A stretch of 64,000 nucleotides of DNA from Kluyveromyces lactis (taxonomy: Eukaryota > Ascomycota > Saccharomycetes > Saccharomycetales > Saccharomycetaceae). The position numbers and the translations under genes are program-made. The DNA lies in NCBI RefSeq assembly GCF_000002515.2, contig NC_006042.1, positions 1 through 64,000 on the forward strand, read 5' to 3'. Every line of letters starts with the position of its first letter. Position 1 is the first letter of the stretch. The notes under the pieces are model-generated. The model did not search any database and was not told the origin of the DNA. It worked only from the letters and a program-made list of their open reading frames with translations. Positions 31,019 to 42,709 of the stretch are shown in pieces.

Positions 31019-32587
31019 ATGTTATTACGTACTACCACTGCTGGTACTAGACTAGCTTTCAAGTCACAAACTGCGGCATTCGCACATGCTTTACGTTACT
31101 ATTCGCATTTACCATTGAAGGTCAAGGTTGATTTGCCAAATGGTATTTCATACGAACAACCAACTGGTTTGTTCATCAATAACCAATTTGTTCCTTCCAA
31201 GCAAGGGAAGACTTTTGAAGTGTTGAGTCCTTCAACCGAAGAAGAAATTACTCATGTTTACGAAGGTCGGGAGGAAGACGTGGATGCGGCTGTTGAGGCT
31301 GCAGACAAAGCTTTCAAGTCCGGTGTCTGGTCTAAGGTTGACCCACTAGTCAGATCTCAGTGTTTGAGCAAGTTAGCTGATTACATTGAAAAGGATTTGG
31401 ATACCATTGCTTCTATCGAATCTCTGGACAATGGTAAAGCTATCTCATCTGCTAAAGGTGATGTTCAACTAGTTGTTAACTACCTAAGATCAGCTGCTGG
31501 CTACGCTGATAAGGTGGATGGTAGAGTCATTGATACTGGTTCGACTCATTTCTCTTACACAGTTAGAGAACCATTAGGTGTCTGTGGTCAAATTATCCCA
31601 TGGAACTTCCCATTGTTGATGTGGGCTTGGAAGATTGCTCCAGCTCTTGCTACCGGTAATACTGTTGTCTTGAAGACCGCTGAATCCACACCTTTGTCTG
31701 CACTATACGTTTCTCAATACATTCCAAAAGCGGGTATCCCAGACGGTGTTGTGAACATCGTTTCTGGTTTCGGTAAAATTGTTGGTGAGGCTATTACAAC
31801 TCATCCAAAGATTAAGAAGGTTGCATTCACTGGTTCCACTGCTACTGGTCGTCATATCTACCAAAATGCCGGTGTCAATTTGAAGAAGGTCACATTGGAG
31901 CTAGGTGGTAAGTCACCAAACGTTGTTTTCGCTGATGCAAACTTGAAATCCGCTGTTCAAAACTCTTTGTTGGGTATCTACTATAACTCCGGTGAAGTCT
32001 GCTGTGCTGGTTCCAGGTTGTATGTTGAAGAATCTATTTATGACGATTTCTTGAAGGAAATTAAGTCTGCTTCAGAAGCTCTAAAGGTTGGTGATCCTTT
32101 CGATGCAGAAACTTTCCAGGGTGCTCAAACTTCGCAAAATCAATTGGACAAGATCTTGAAATATGTGGAGATTGGTAAGAATGAAGGTGCTACTTTAATT
32201 ACTGGTGGTGAAAGAATTGGTGACAAGGGTTACTTTGTTAGACCAACTATTTTCGCTGATGTTGAAGAAAGCATGAGAATCGTTAAGGAAGAAATCTTCG
32301 GCCCTGTTGTCACTGTCACCAAGTTTAAAACCATTGATGAATTGATTGAAAAGGCCAACGACTCTGAATATGGATTGGCTGCAGGAATTCACACATCTAA
32401 CATCAATACTGCCATCCAGGTTTCAAACAGATTGAATGCTGGTACCGTCTGGATTAACACATACAACGACTTCCACCACTGTGTTCCGTTCGGTGGTTTC
32501 AATGCTTCTGGTATTGGTAGAGAAATGGGTTCTGAAGCTCTAGACAATTACACTCAAGTCAAGGCTGTCCGTGTTAAATTGGAGTAA
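31019..32587 (+). CDS. ALD4: Mitochondrial aldehyde dehydrogenase
   Basis: 522 residues from the ATG at 31019; the frame is open from a GTG 33 bp upstream, which is not used. The N-terminus ([17 protein letters not shown], basic and Ser/Thr-rich) is a mitochondrial presequence. The ALDH core has the catalytic Glu in [10 protein letters not shown] and the nucleophile Cys in GEVCCAGSR, plus the NAD(P)-binding PWNFPLLMW and FTGSTATGR. It oxidises acetaldehyde to acetate in the matrix. Codon bias is strong, so it is well expressed. S. cerevisiae ALD4 (YOR374W) has the same neighbours. Confidence 0.95.
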   Translation: MLLRTTTAGTRLAFKSQTAAFAHALRYYSHLPLKVKVDLPNGISYEQPTGLFINNQFVPSKQGKTFEVLSPSTEEEITHVYEGREEDVDAAVEAADKAFKSGVWSKVDPLVRSQCLSKLADYIEKDLDTIASIESLDNGKAISSAKGDVQLVVNYLRSAAGYADKVDGRVIDTGSTHFSYTVREPLGVCGQIIPWNFPLLMWAWKIAPALATGNTVVLKTAESTPLSALYVSQYIPKAGIPDGVVNIVSGFGKIVGEAITTHPKIKKVAFTGSTATGRHIYQNAGVNLKKVTLELGGKSPNVVFADANLKSAVQNSLLGIYYNSGEVCCAGSRLYVEESIYDDFLKEIKSASEALKVGDPFDAETFQGAQTSQNQLDKILKYVEIGKNEGATLITGGERIGDKGYFVRPTIFADVEESMRIVKEEIFGPVVTVTKFKTIDELIEKANDSEYGLAAGIHTSNINTAIQVSNRLNAGTVWINTYNDFHHCVPFGGFNASGIGREMGSEALDNYTQVKAVRVKLE

Positions 32588-33093
32588 ATTGGCTGATATG
32601 TAGTTACAGGCACAAGGTCTGCACATGAGATCATGATATTTGTATCATAAAATATAACTTACGGAAATACCTCCAAAAAGAAGATGCATATCACGCTCTT
32701 CAGCTCTTCTTATTACCGATTTTCGCGAGTAAGTTGATTTTCTGGAGAATTCTGACAATCTTTATATATCCTGATTATTTATACCGATTTGGTTAGCTGT
32801 GTTTCATACTGTGAGATGCAGACCATTATTTACTATTGGCGTATATTATGATTTAATGAAAATGCTAAATGAAAATATTCTTTGATTAATGTCGTCTTTG
32901 CTGCCTTAGTACAATTTGGTAGTGCGACTCATCTGATATCTACATTTAGGCTCTATCCAAACAAAAACCAATGCATTCTGCAATTTTTCTAAATCGGAAA
33001 ATAAATTACGTATATTGTCTATTAATGAAATAATAAAGGGTTATCTGTCGGAATTATTATCAACCTAGAAGATTGTACGTGTTATGACTGTTC
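32588..33093. other. ALD4-CNE1 convergent spacer
   Basis: 506 bp between two 3' ends. AT-rich; nothing recognised. Confidence 0.5.
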
Positions 33094-34980
33094 TTATTTA
33101 TCTTCGGAATCTGACGCACTACCAGACTCTTCAACGATGGAAATTTCCAGCTCTTCATCGAAATCAGAATCACCTTGCAGTTGGATGGTCCTTTGCGAAA
33201 TTACCTTGGAAGATGGCGTTGAATATCCTGTGGAGGCAGCGATTTCTGTGACAGTATTCGCGGATGGCCCGTCGGATGTTTCGTTTTCTATTTTTTTCGG
33301 TTTTCTTGATGCATTAGAGGATGAACTGAGGTCAATGCCTTGAGACCACATCAAGAACTTTAGCATACCCATGCAACTTATAGAAACAACCACGACCATG
33401 AAAGCACTGATTAAGAAACCTTTGTATAAATCATCAACTTGGAGGAACCAGGCAATGAACGTTTGAAGTGTTTTGCAACTTTTAATCTTTTCATCGATAA
33501 GCTTCAAGTAATCAAGATGGTTTTCTTTATCAACCACATTCTTGTATGGTGTCTTTTTGCTGGATTCTTCCGAGGTATCTACTTCATTCACATCTTCAGA
33601 ATGAGCTTTTTCCATCACGACTTCAAGTTCCTTTTTCTCCAAGCTCAACTTTGGTAAGAAAGTTGAGTTACCAACCAGCTCTGCCTCTTCTATAGACTTT
33701 CCAACGTAGATATTGTCGAATGATATATCGCTTGCACTTGACCAAATATCAAAGGAAATTGCAGTAATAGCATCAATGTTCGCTGGTGTTTTATCCTCAT
33801 AATAATTGGGATTCGCTATGAGAGGCGCCTTCCATTCACCTTGATAATTGGGGTTAGGGATCATTTCAGCCTTCCAAGTACCTCTGTATTTTTCATTTTC
33901 AACCATCTTTGGTCTCCACTTTCCACAACCTTGTTTCGTATAGCACGAAGGATTAACAATAAGGGGAGCAATCCATCTTCCATCCACCTTGTCATTCCAC
34001 CAATCTGGTTTAGAACGCGATTCATCCTCGATGTATTCAGAGATGCTGTCATCCCATTCCTCTGGTTTTTTGAACATTGGATCTGGAATCCACTTGGGTT
34101 CATTTTCATCCCAGTCTTCCGGTTTTATGGCAGTGGGATCAGGGATCATAGACCTGCTGCCCCAATCCGCTGGCTGACTAGCAGAAGGATCTTCAATTTC
34201 CCTTGGAGGATTTAGGCTGGGTCTGAATGTTCCCTCCGCAAGCAAGTTTCCTGCCTTGACAACTTCTCCATCGATTCTAATTTCAAATGACTGATCTGCA
34301 GAGTCTAATATCAAGGTGTATAAACGAGTAATCGGTTGGTCTAATCCTGAAAGTGGTGCTTCTGTTAAGTACTTGTCCTCGAATTCTTCGGAAATTGGAT
34401 TCTCACGCTTCAAGATGAAATGTACCTCATTAGTGTACATTGAACAAGAGTCGGGACCAAATACTAAGACATAGTCATCGGCTGAATGATCATACTGACT
34501 GAGATCATCGGCATTGGTTTTTAGTAATTTCATGTATGCGCCACCACATTCAAGCATCTTCTGTAATTTAACCTCGTATTGCACAACTAACTTTTCCTTG
34601 GTCTTAACAGAAATCTCATGATCCAATTTATGGGCAATCGCTGATCTTGTTTGAGAGCTACCTAATACCAATGCTAAGTCATTAGAGAATCCCGGAACTA
34701 AATATGGGGATTCCAATTTCCATAATCCTGGGAATGCTCTTGACATGGTTTCATCAACGTGTTCCATTTCAAGTTCCGAAATAACCCAATTGTGAATAAA
34801 CTCATCATGACTGCTGTACTGGAATGACTCGAAATAGGAGTCACTAGAAAGCTTTGATTGCAAATCCGATAAATCAGTCATGTTCGGGTGCTCGATTCTA
34901 TAATCGCCCTTTACCATAGGATTTATGGCCACAGCCAGCGTTCCGAAGCCTATTTGGCTCAAAAGTAGCAATGGGTTCAT
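33094..34980 (-). CDS. CNE1: Calnexin, ER lectin chaperone
   Basis: 628 residues from the ATG at 34980, which begins a signal peptide (NPLLLLSQIGFGTLAVA). The lectin domain has the conserved disulfide pair in ECGGAYMKLL and GPDSC. The P-domain repeats are clear: type 1 (IPDPTAIKPEDWDENEP, IPDPMFKKPEEWDD, DESRSKPDWWNDK) and type 2 (GKWRPKMVENEKYRG, GTWKAEMIPNPNYQGEW, KAPLIANPNYY). A transmembrane helix lies at about 521-545, followed by an 83-residue, Ser-rich and acidic cytosolic tail. S. cerevisiae Cne1 (502 aa) lacks such a tail. It binds monoglucosylated glycoproteins during folding. Next to ECM1, as in YAL058W-YAL059W. Confidence 0.95.
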   Translation of the reverse strand: MNPLLLLSQIGFGTLAVAINPMVKGDYRIEHPNMTDLSDLQSKLSSDSYFESFQYSSHDEFIHNWVISELEMEHVDETMSRAFPGLWKLESPYLVPGFSNDLALVLGSSQTRSAIAHKLDHEISVKTKEKLVVQYEVKLQKMLECGGAYMKLLKTNADDLSQYDHSADDYVLVFGPDSCSMYTNEVHFILKRENPISEEFEDKYLTEAPLSGLDQPITRLYTLILDSADQSFEIRIDGEVVKAGNLLAEGTFRPSLNPPREIEDPSASQPADWGSRSMIPDPTAIKPEDWDENEPKWIPDPMFKKPEEWDDSISEYIEDESRSKPDWWNDKVDGRWIAPLIVNPSCYTKQGCGKWRPKMVENEKYRGTWKAEMIPNPNYQGEWKAPLIANPNYYEDKTPANIDAITAISFDIWSSASDISFDNIYVGKSIEEAELVGNSTFLPKLSLEKKELEVVMEKAHSEDVNEVDTSEESSKKTPYKNVVDKENHLDYLKLIDEKIKSCKTLQTFIAWFLQVDDLYKGFLISAFMVVVVSISCMGMLKFLMWSQGIDLSSSSNASRKPKKIENETSDGPSANTVTEIAASTGYSTPSSKVISQRTIQLQGDSDFDEELEISIVEESGSASDSEDK

Positions 34981-35332
34981 TGTTGGTGCTGTAACTGTTT
35001 CTAAGTGGCTAAAGACCAATAAATATAACGTAGTGAAAAAGATAAAATCGTATGTGAGCTTTAACTGTACCTGGCCTTAAACTTAAATTATGTGTTAAAC
35101 TTATACTTTTTTTTTCTGTTTTGCAGAAGTATTTTTTTAGCCCTTCGAGATTAGGCTCCATCAAAAACCTCCACAGAGCACTCACTTCGTGACAGCGTAG
35201 TAACTTCTTCCTCTTTTCTTCACCAGCAAGTTTACTATTACAAAGACATTCTCATATCAGGCGTTTCCTAGAATGCCAAAAATATAAATTTATATGCGTA
35301 TATTTTGTTTAAATAGAAACCAACTCATGCTT
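34981..35332. other. CNE1 promoter / ECM1 3' spacer
   Basis: 352 bp; nothing specific recognised beyond AT-rich runs. Confidence 0.45.
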
Positions 35333-35929
35333 TTATGCTTCGACCTCATCTTCCAAAGATGCGAATGTATTAACATTTGAGGGTTGTACAGGTAGTTCAG
35401 TTGATTGTTGAACTTTTGCACTATCGTACACTTCTACTTCATTGTCATCCATGGACTGTTCATCGCCAGTTTCTTTCCCATTGTCTTGATTATCGGCTTG
35501 GTCCTTTTCTTCGCTTACTGGTTGTATGTTTTGTAAAATATTCAGTTCATCTCTGATTTTTGCATTTGTAGAATCCCACCCAGCCTTACGTGCAGACTGT
35601 ACGTACTTGGCCCTATGGATAGCTCTTTCTCTTTTACCATCAAGCCTATTGTTAACATTCAACACACGCATAACTTTACTACTTGTTAAAGAACTGTCAT
35701 CAAGCTGTTGTTTTCCTACTCTTCCCAAGCTCTTTTTCTTGTTTCTTGGACCACGTTTATTCAGCTTAGCTTCCAGTAATTGTTCGTTCTTATTAGCAGT
35801 TCTGATTAGTGATGCTGCAAAATCAGTCTTTTCTGTTCTTGGTAATGTTTCGAGAGCCTTCGCTTCTGGTTCTGCAGCCTCTGATCTTCTAGCAGCACGT
35901 GAGTGCTTTGAAATGGGTTTCTTAGCCAT
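35333..35929 (-). CDS. ECM1: 60S ribosome export factor Ecm1 (Alb1-related)
   Basis: 198 residues, highly charged. The N-terminus MAKKPISKHSRAARRSEAAEPE, then LPRTEKTDFAASLIRTANKNEQLLEAKL, a basic stretch RGPRNKKKSLGR, and RLDGKRERAIHRAKYVQSARKAGWDSTN all match S. cerevisiae Ecm1 (212 aa). The C-terminal third is acidic. It is a shuttling pre-60S factor aiding nuclear export. Upstream GATGAG repeats at 36004-36025 resemble the PAC element of ribosome-biogenesis genes. BDH1 follows, the same order as on S. cerevisiae chromosome I. Confidence 0.92.
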   Translation of the reverse strand: MAKKPISKHSRAARRSEAAEPEAKALETLPRTEKTDFAASLIRTANKNEQLLEAKLNKRGPRNKKKSLGRVGKQQLDDSSLTSSKVMRVLNVNNRLDGKRERAIHRAKYVQSARKAGWDSTNAKIRDELNILQNIQPVSEEKDQADNQDNGKETGDEQSMDDNEVEVYDSAKVQQSTELPVQPSNVNTFASLEDEVEA

Positions 35930-36517
35930 ATTAGTCTCTGATGTTCCTGGCGTGTATAACCTGGAGTCTATACTCTAGTTTCTATATTTCCTAAGATCCA
36001 TTGGATGAGCTGAGATGAGATGAGCTACTCTTTACTTTAATCTATCGTTATTGTGTGTATTTTTTCTTTTTCTTTCCCATAGTGAAGACGAACAGAGTTG
36101 ATTCAGAAAATTGAGGGTAAGCGTGTTAAAAAAAAAAAAAATAGATCATAATAACCCTGAAGGTGTGGACTTGTAATGCAAGTGATGCGGCTTTATTGTT
36201 ATATGATCTAATGTGATAAAAATGTGTGGTGCCTTTCTGCTGCAGTGTGAATGCATGCAGCACAATAACGTATCTTCCACTCATTTTGCATTATACAGGT
36301 ACTGTAACGGTTTCCACGTAATAAGATATATAAGGGAATATCTTCAGAGATCCAAGACCCTGCTTTTAATGTTATAATCTGCCTAGATATTTATATATTT
36401 AAACTGTAGTTTTCTCATTTATCAAATAATAGTAATGTAGATGCATTTTAGATGCACATATGAGTTGATAGGTTTTTGTTTCAAAACATGTGATGTGAAA
36501 AGGGGACAATCAGGGTA
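35930..36517. other. ECM1 promoter / BDH1 3' spacer
   Basis: 588 bp containing the PAC-like repeats. No gene is seen. Confidence 0.5.
36004..36025. promoter_or_regulatory. PAC-like GATGAG cluster upstream of ECM1
   Basis: GATGAG occurs three times (36004, 36014, 36019) about 75-95 bp upstream of the ECM1 start. PAC (GCGATGAG) is the Dot6/Tod6 site of ribosome-biogenesis genes. The leading GC is missing, so this is suggestive only. Confidence 0.35.
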
Positions 36518-37675
36518 TCAGTTGGTGGCATCCAACTCACCATGATTATTAGGAGTCAACAATATCTTGATGTTTTTCTCTTTATGGTTCATTAATTCGT
36601 CGAACCCTTTAGTGAACCCATCTTCGATTTTTTGTCTACCCGTAATCAAATGTCTAGCTTTATCAATAGCAATGCTGCCATTGCCTAAGGCTTGGACCAC
36701 ATCTTCAAAATCTTTAATGGTGTAACACATGGAACCGGTGACGAATTTCTCTTGCAGAGTGACGTCCATAGGTTTGAAATCGATGGGTTTGTGGCCCCAG
36801 ATTGCAATATTAACATACATACCTCTGAAGGTAGTAGCATGGACACCTGTATCAAAAGTTGGTTTAACACCAGAACAATCGTAGGCAAAATCGAAACCTT
36901 CACCACCTGGAGCCAATTTCTTCAAAATATTAACGGCATCTTCTTTATGTTCAGAAGGATCGAAGGTTTCGACACCAAGCTTGGCAGCTTGATTTCTTCT
37001 GATTTCAGCTGGTTCAGAGACTACAATCTTGGAGGCACCATGACCTTGCAAAGCTAAAATGGTGGCTAATCCAATTGGACCTGCGCCAAGAACTAAGGCG
37101 GATTGGCCCTTCTGTAACTTGGAGATTCTAACAGCATGCCATGAGACGGAGATTGGTTCGACTAAGGCTGCAACGTCCAATGGTAAAGTGTTTGGAATCT
37201 TAACAACGTGCTTTTCACTAACAACGACTTTTTCAGCAAAACCACCACTGTGAACTCCTAGACCCATGAAACCCAAATGGGCACAACAGTTGTAGAACCC
37301 TCTTTGACAAGCAGCACATTCAGCATCCTTAGCATGTGCAGCGTTAGGCCAAGTGTAATGATCAAGACATGTACCGGTGGCTTCTACAACAACATGATCA
37401 CCAGCCTTGATGTTGGTTACTTTTGGTCCAACTTTTGATACGATACCGGACATCTCATGACCCATAGCTTGAGGCAATCCAAGACCACTAACATCGTGGA
37501 CCTTGCCATCTTCTGGAAAGAAAATAGGACCATCTAGGTATTCGTGTAAATCACTACCGCAGATACCACACCATGAGACTTCGATTTCAATTCCATCATC
37601 TGTTTCGATGACAGGTTCCTCCAAATCCTTTGTGTATCTGATGTCTTGTTTTCCGAAATAAGCTAATGCACGCAT
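36518..37675 (-). CDS. BDH1: (R,R)-butanediol dehydrogenase, MDR family
   Basis: 385 residues, zinc-dependent medium-chain dehydrogenase. Catalytic zinc ligands: C36 (WCGICGSDLHEYLDGP) and H73-E74 (AMGHEMSG). Structural-zinc Cys cluster at CAACQRGFYNCC. NAD-binding Rossmann motif LGAGPIGL near residue 195. The C-terminus ILLTPNNHGE matches S. cerevisiae Bdh1. It interconverts acetoin and 2,3-butanediol. The order ECM1-BDH1-BDH2-GDH equals YAL059W-YAL062W. Codon bias is high. Confidence 0.9.
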   Translation of the reverse strand: MRALAYFGKQDIRYTKDLEEPVIETDDGIEIEVSWCGICGSDLHEYLDGPIFFPEDGKVHDVSGLGLPQAMGHEMSGIVSKVGPKVTNIKAGDHVVVEATGTCLDHYTWPNAAHAKDAECAACQRGFYNCCAHLGFMGLGVHSGGFAEKVVVSEKHVVKIPNTLPLDVAALVEPISVSWHAVRISKLQKGQSALVLGAGPIGLATILALQGHGASKIVVSEPAEIRRNQAAKLGVETFDPSEHKEDAVNILKKLAPGGEGFDFAYDCSGVKPTFDTGVHATTFRGMYVNIAIWGHKPIDFKPMDVTLQEKFVTGSMCYTIKDFEDVVQALGNGSIAIDKARHLITGRQKIEDGFTKGFDELMNHKEKNIKILLTPNNHGELDATN

Positions 37676-40080
37676 CTTTGAGATTAAAGTTAATTGAAAC
37701 TAGTGTGTTTTCTTAGTAAATTGTAGTATGTATTCTTGTGTGATGATTGGGTACACAATATACTCCTTAATTCTTTAGAATTTAAATTTGGTTATAATAC
37801 CGAAGTAAAAGGGAGTGGCTAACAAATAAATGAAAATATTAACTACCTTAGAAAATATAACTTTGGAAGTGAATTGAATGAGAGGCTAATAAAAGAGAAG
37901 TGTCTTCCCTTTTATCTTTTCTTGAAGTATATTATCCCTACTCCACCCTCCCTCAAACTGAACTTGAATAGTATGCTATATTTGCAAATCATTCCACTAA
38001 CATTAGCAAAGGCAAGTTCCGTAATCAGAAAAACCGAGGCATGCGTAGTGCACACATTAAAAATTACCCAGAAAACAGCAAGAATGCATTAGACAACACG
38101 ACGTGCAATAAATCCACAGAGGCTGCTAGAAACATCACTACTCACATCAAAATAAAGGGAAGAAATTATGCAGCATGGGATACATAACCCGGAACACGGC
38201 AGATAAAACACACGTGAGAGGACTGCAGACAACTATCTAGGGCTTCCCTTGCGAATCTCATCAGATGAGAAAAACGACGGAGGGGCAGGACAAAGACCAC
38301 GTAAGTGAGTATAATTTGCACTTTAATTTGTCCAATTACACTACATTGTTTACATCGTATCGGTACAAGTCATTTCATCTGTAGTGCTTTGGCCATAATC
38401 AAATAAACCCGCACCTAATAGAATCAAATAGATCAACCAATTGGGTTGTGTTGACCCGGATCCACGCGATAACTGCCGTGAAAATAAAATAAAAAATTCC
38501 CCAGTATATTCTTGATTCTACATGATTCGTTTTTTCCGACAGATTGCTTTTCTATTTACCTGTTCCTTTTCCCTCTATTTGTTTCCAGAACGTTTATTTT
38601 GGTGCATCTTGTACTAAATCATTGAGACAGGCAACTTGTACTCGAAAAATTATAATTAAAACTAAACCCACTAATGAGAACGGAAAAAAAAAAGTAAAAT
38701 CGTTTGTTGAACATGGGCAAACATGGAAAGGTGGATATTCAAGTCAGTACAGTTATCCTTCGTTGTTCTGCTGCCCACTCATATAATGCGTATCCGCGAA
38801 TTTTAGCATTGTTTGCCGATCAAAAGTGGCATATACCATGAACAAATGTCGATGAAGTTTTTCCGTGATATACCTAGCATCGGGCGACACAATTTGAAAT
38901 GCACATTTTTTATATTCTCTAATTGGTTCAAGTAAGGATCCAGCTGTCGGTTGGTAGATTTGCTTTTAGCGGCTTTAATTTCTTACTATAGTCATACGTC
39001 ACTGTCAACAGAGCTGGAAAACATACCTATCACATGAATTGTTGCTTATGTTATTAGTGGTGATTCATTCATATTTTTCTGCAAAAAAAAGGCAAAGATC
39101 GGGCAGGAAAAGAAAGATCAAGAATGTTTGACGCAGAGTTTTAGTTCGATTGAGAACAGAGGCTCATTTCAAAGTGAATCATCACGTAAGGACAAAAAAT
39201 GGGCTCCTTTTCGTCATAATGGTATATGTATTTGGATGGGTCTATAAATCCTAACGTTTCAGCGTTTTTTTAGTGACATTCTTCGTTGTCTTCTTGCTAT
39301 CAACTGTAGAACGGCTTACCAGAAGAGCTTTGTTACGGATAATATGTGTTTGCGATGGGAGATGCAGCCTAGAAACGCGTTTTCTTGTCATACCAGTTAG
39401 TTGCTTAACTCACAAATTCAATGCAGCCGATGATTCTTTTACTCCGGGACAGATCGTTTTGAGTTTCGGGCTTTGTGTTGCTTTATATGCATATGAACTT
39501 GTTATGTGCTTCGCTAGCTGAACCTTTGCCAAGGCATGCAATATAATTCTAGCGCAGATAACTATTCCGAGAAGTTTCTGATTGGGAATATAGCCGAAGT
39601 TGAGATCGTCTATGAATTCAAGGAGAGTTGCTTCATGTTAGTTCATGGCACCTACTTGTTCTCAGTCACCTGACATGGGTCTCTTTTGAATTGAAAACAA
39701 GAGAAATCAAGTTAATGACCCATACACATCAATATTATAAAATGTATGTGCCTTGTATTAAACGGCACACTGTATGCGTGCATACAGATCTTATCTACGA
39801 TCCGTTTATATATGGTTTAATGTGTTTCAATGCCGTTTCTCTGTATAACCTTGTCTTCGTGACGAGTCCGCCTACTTTACTGGCAACACTCTGACAAATC
39901 CTGTGCCTTGTTTTGGAATTTATAACACGTGAATAACTCAAGATATAATGGATGAAAAGTGGAATGCAACTTTTTGCATGAATTAACGAAATGTAACGAT
40001 TCTTCAATTGTATTGCTTTGCTAACTTTTTCAATGATATACAGGAGATTAAGAATCTAATTTTTTTTCGGCCCTTAGCAT
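37676..40080. other. 2.4-kb intergenic region between BDH1 and BDH2
   Basis: Contains the BDH1 upstream region and the BDH2 3' end. Open frames at 39273-39521 and 39628-39894 are hydrophobic/Cys-rich but unrecognised and not supported. A CACGTG lies near 38212. Unusually long for two tandem paralogues; a lost gene is possible. Confidence 0.4.
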
Positions 40081-41226
40081 CTAGACCCAAGTGATTAATT
40101 CTTCCTTTGGAGTAAGTAGGATCTTGATGGTTCCTTCTTTGTCATTGATCAATCTCATGAATGCGTCTTCCATTCCATTCTCTAGTGAAACTTTTCCCGT
40201 GATCATGAAAGCCGCTTTTTTGAAATCTGTTTTACCTTCGGTGAAGGAATCAACGACGTCCTCAAAATCCTCCAATGTGTAACACATTGACCCTGTATAT
40301 TTTTTTTCCTGTGATGTTAAATCCATTGGATAATGCTTCACAGAGCTGTCACCCCACACAGCAACATTGATGGCAGTTCCTCTGAAAGTTAGACATTTGA
40401 TTGATGATTCGAAAGTGACAGAAATACCCGAACAATCAAATGTGAAATCGTATCCTTCACCATTTGGAGATAATGAACATAAGTTTTTGATGTTTTCCTC
40501 ATTGGTCTTGAAATCCATAGGGTTGGAAACAATAGCACCCATTTTTTCAGCTAGATCACGTCTAATTTTGGCAGGCTCCGAAACCACGATATCAGTGCAC
40601 CCAAAGTGTTGCAAAGCCATTATAATGCCCAACCCAATCGGACCACCACCGAGAATCAATGCAGATTGACCTTCTTTCACAGCTCCCAATTTCACAGCAT
40701 GCCAGCAAACTGCTAAAGGCTGAATCAATGCTGCCACATCAAGTGGGATCCATGATGGTACTTTGAAACAATGTTTCTCACCGATAACAACTTTTTCAGC
40801 AAATCCACCTGATTGTACACCACATCCGCATAACCCTAAATGCACACAAACATTGTGCATACCCCTTTTACAAGCTTTGCACGTTTCACCCTTAGTATTA
40901 TACCTTTCTCTGTCCTGACATGTACCTGTAGGCTCCACAACAACATGGTCACCTGGTTGGAATTTAGTCACACTAGAGCCGACTTGTGAAACCACGCCTG
41001 CCATCTCGTGGCCCATGGCTTGAGGCAATCCCCTACCACTAATTTCATGTGTTTCACCATCTTTTGGGAAGAAGTTTGGTCCGTCGAGGAGTTCATGTAG
41101 ATCAGTACCACAGATACCACACCACACTATATCGATCAAAACATCATCCGGTTTTTCAATTACTGGTTCAGGTAGATCAGTGGTGAAACGGATATCTCTG
41201 GTTCCAAAATACGCTAAAGCACGCAT
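40081..41226 (-). CDS. BDH2: Butanediol-dehydrogenase-like MDR enzyme, second copy
   Basis: 381 residues, clearly paralogous to the product of 36518-37675. Zinc ligands C36 and H73-E74 are kept (WCGICGTDLHELLDGP, AMGHEMAG), as are the structural Cys group (CKACKRGMHNVC) and Rossmann motif LGGGPIGLG. It differs in the variable middle and ends ILLTPKEE-. The position matches S. cerevisiae BDH2, whose substrate is uncertain; by sequence it may equally be a BDH1-type or sugar-alcohol dehydrogenase. The symbol rests on synteny. Confidence 0.78.
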   Translation of the reverse strand: MRALAYFGTRDIRFTTDLPEPVIEKPDDVLIDIVWCGICGTDLHELLDGPNFFPKDGETHEISGRGLPQAMGHEMAGVVSQVGSSVTKFQPGDHVVVEPTGTCQDRERYNTKGETCKACKRGMHNVCVHLGLCGCGVQSGGFAEKVVIGEKHCFKVPSWIPLDVAALIQPLAVCWHAVKLGAVKEGQSALILGGGPIGLGIIMALQHFGCTDIVVSEPAKIRRDLAEKMGAIVSNPMDFKTNEENIKNLCSLSPNGEGYDFTFDCSGISVTFESSIKCLTFRGTAINVAVWGDSSVKHYPMDLTSQEKKYTGSMCYTLEDFEDVVDSFTEGKTDFKKAAFMITGKVSLENGMEDAFMRLINDKEGTIKILLTPKEELITWV

Positions 41227-42709
41227 GTTTTTGTGTTATTACTCTTCCTTTGTCTATTTCAAAAATCAATTTCCAGGAAACCGGTTATTCAACGAAGTAC
41301 AATGGAAAGCTTGACTCTTGCTAAATGGAATTGATAGCTTTTTTGTTCACACAGAAACGTTCTAAAGACAGTAAAGGTATGATTCTTCTGTAATTGAAAG
41401 TAATAGGGCCTGAGATATCTCTTTTTGTAATAGCAAATGAGGGACTAAATACATGATATTTCAACGTTCATTATCTCGACTCCATGAAAAAAAAAAAAAT
41501 GAGCGTCATAAAACTGCGGGTTCTTGTCGGTAATTTTTCTTAAAATCGTCAACCTGTGTTCTCTGTTAATTGTCTATGGTTACTTGCTGCTACATGAGAT
41601 AAACAAAGTACAAATAACAAGGCTACAGCAAAATGAGTTTGGCATTAAAAAAACAACAAATATTCTCATTACCGAAACCAAAAACAAAAACAAAATGTAA
41701 TATCCTAACAAAAATGCTAGTGGTAAACGGATAAGAATTCTCTGAAAAACACAGCGTAAATCCGTCACTAAACCCGGACCTATGCGGCAACCTGAAGACA
41801 AGAATTTTCTATATACATACATATGATGACATAATTCTTCGAAAATATTAATAGATGCAAAGGGGCGACCAGTCCTGAATGGCAAAATAGGAGCTTGATT
41901 GAAAAAAAAACACAAATACACAACACAAAAAAAACTCAGAGTGTTCATGCATGTGAACTGGGCCAGCTGTAACAGTAGCTAATTCTCCTATCCACTAAAT
42001 TGATAATTGGCTTCTTATTCTCGAGCCTGTGCTCGATGCTTGAAAGCAGTTGTTGCACTGAGGATAAGTTTTCCTAGAAAACGATGTAGTCATGTAGGAG
42101 AGGAGAAAAGGGGATGAGGAGCTGAAAAGCAGCCATCAAGTAACAACCGGTACGGGCACGTCTACGCTGGAATTGCACGAGAACATTCGAAGAAATATAC
42201 CAGCCACCCGCGCATGTCGGGAAAGAAACAAATGTCATTCATATTACCTTCTTTTGAATTTGGATATTTCTTAGTTCCACTGAGCATATACGCAAGGGGG
42301 AAATAGGGAAGAGAAAAAAATTACTTGTCAGAACGAATGGGCGCTGAAATTCTATTTCGTTATTTATCAACTACGGCATTTTCTGGTAGCTCCTTGTTTG
42401 CATGAGGGAAAATTAGAAAGAAATGAGGAAATTCTATGCCTTGATCCCAACCAAAAGTTACCAAAGAAGCTCAATGTAATATACAGATAACACCGTAGCT
42501 TGTCGACACTTTAAGCAGTGCTATATAAACATTACTTCCAATTCAGTAATTCTTGAGAATTTCTTTACATGAGCATTTCGGTGTTTTCATCAGGAAAATT
42601 GACTTTGAAGTAAAGTCAACGATGTGGGTACGGTATGTTTTCGTCTTTGAAGGATATACAGGTTACTTAGGAATAGACAATGGTATTCTCAAGCGTGTTT
42701 CTTTTTTAG
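41227..42709. other. Intergenic, BDH2 promoter to Zn2Cys6 gene 3' end
   Basis: 1.5 kb. AT-rich, with A- and T-runs near 41487. A 123-codon minus frame (41580-41948) is hydrophobic and low-complexity with no recognised domain; I do not call it. Confidence 0.45.

Noticed and set aside
39273-39894. Two + strand frames between BDH1 and BDH2
   Set aside because: Random-looking composition, no family match, different frames.
41580-41948. 122-codon minus-strand hydrophobic frame
   Set aside because: Low complexity from A-rich complementary sequence and no conserved motif.
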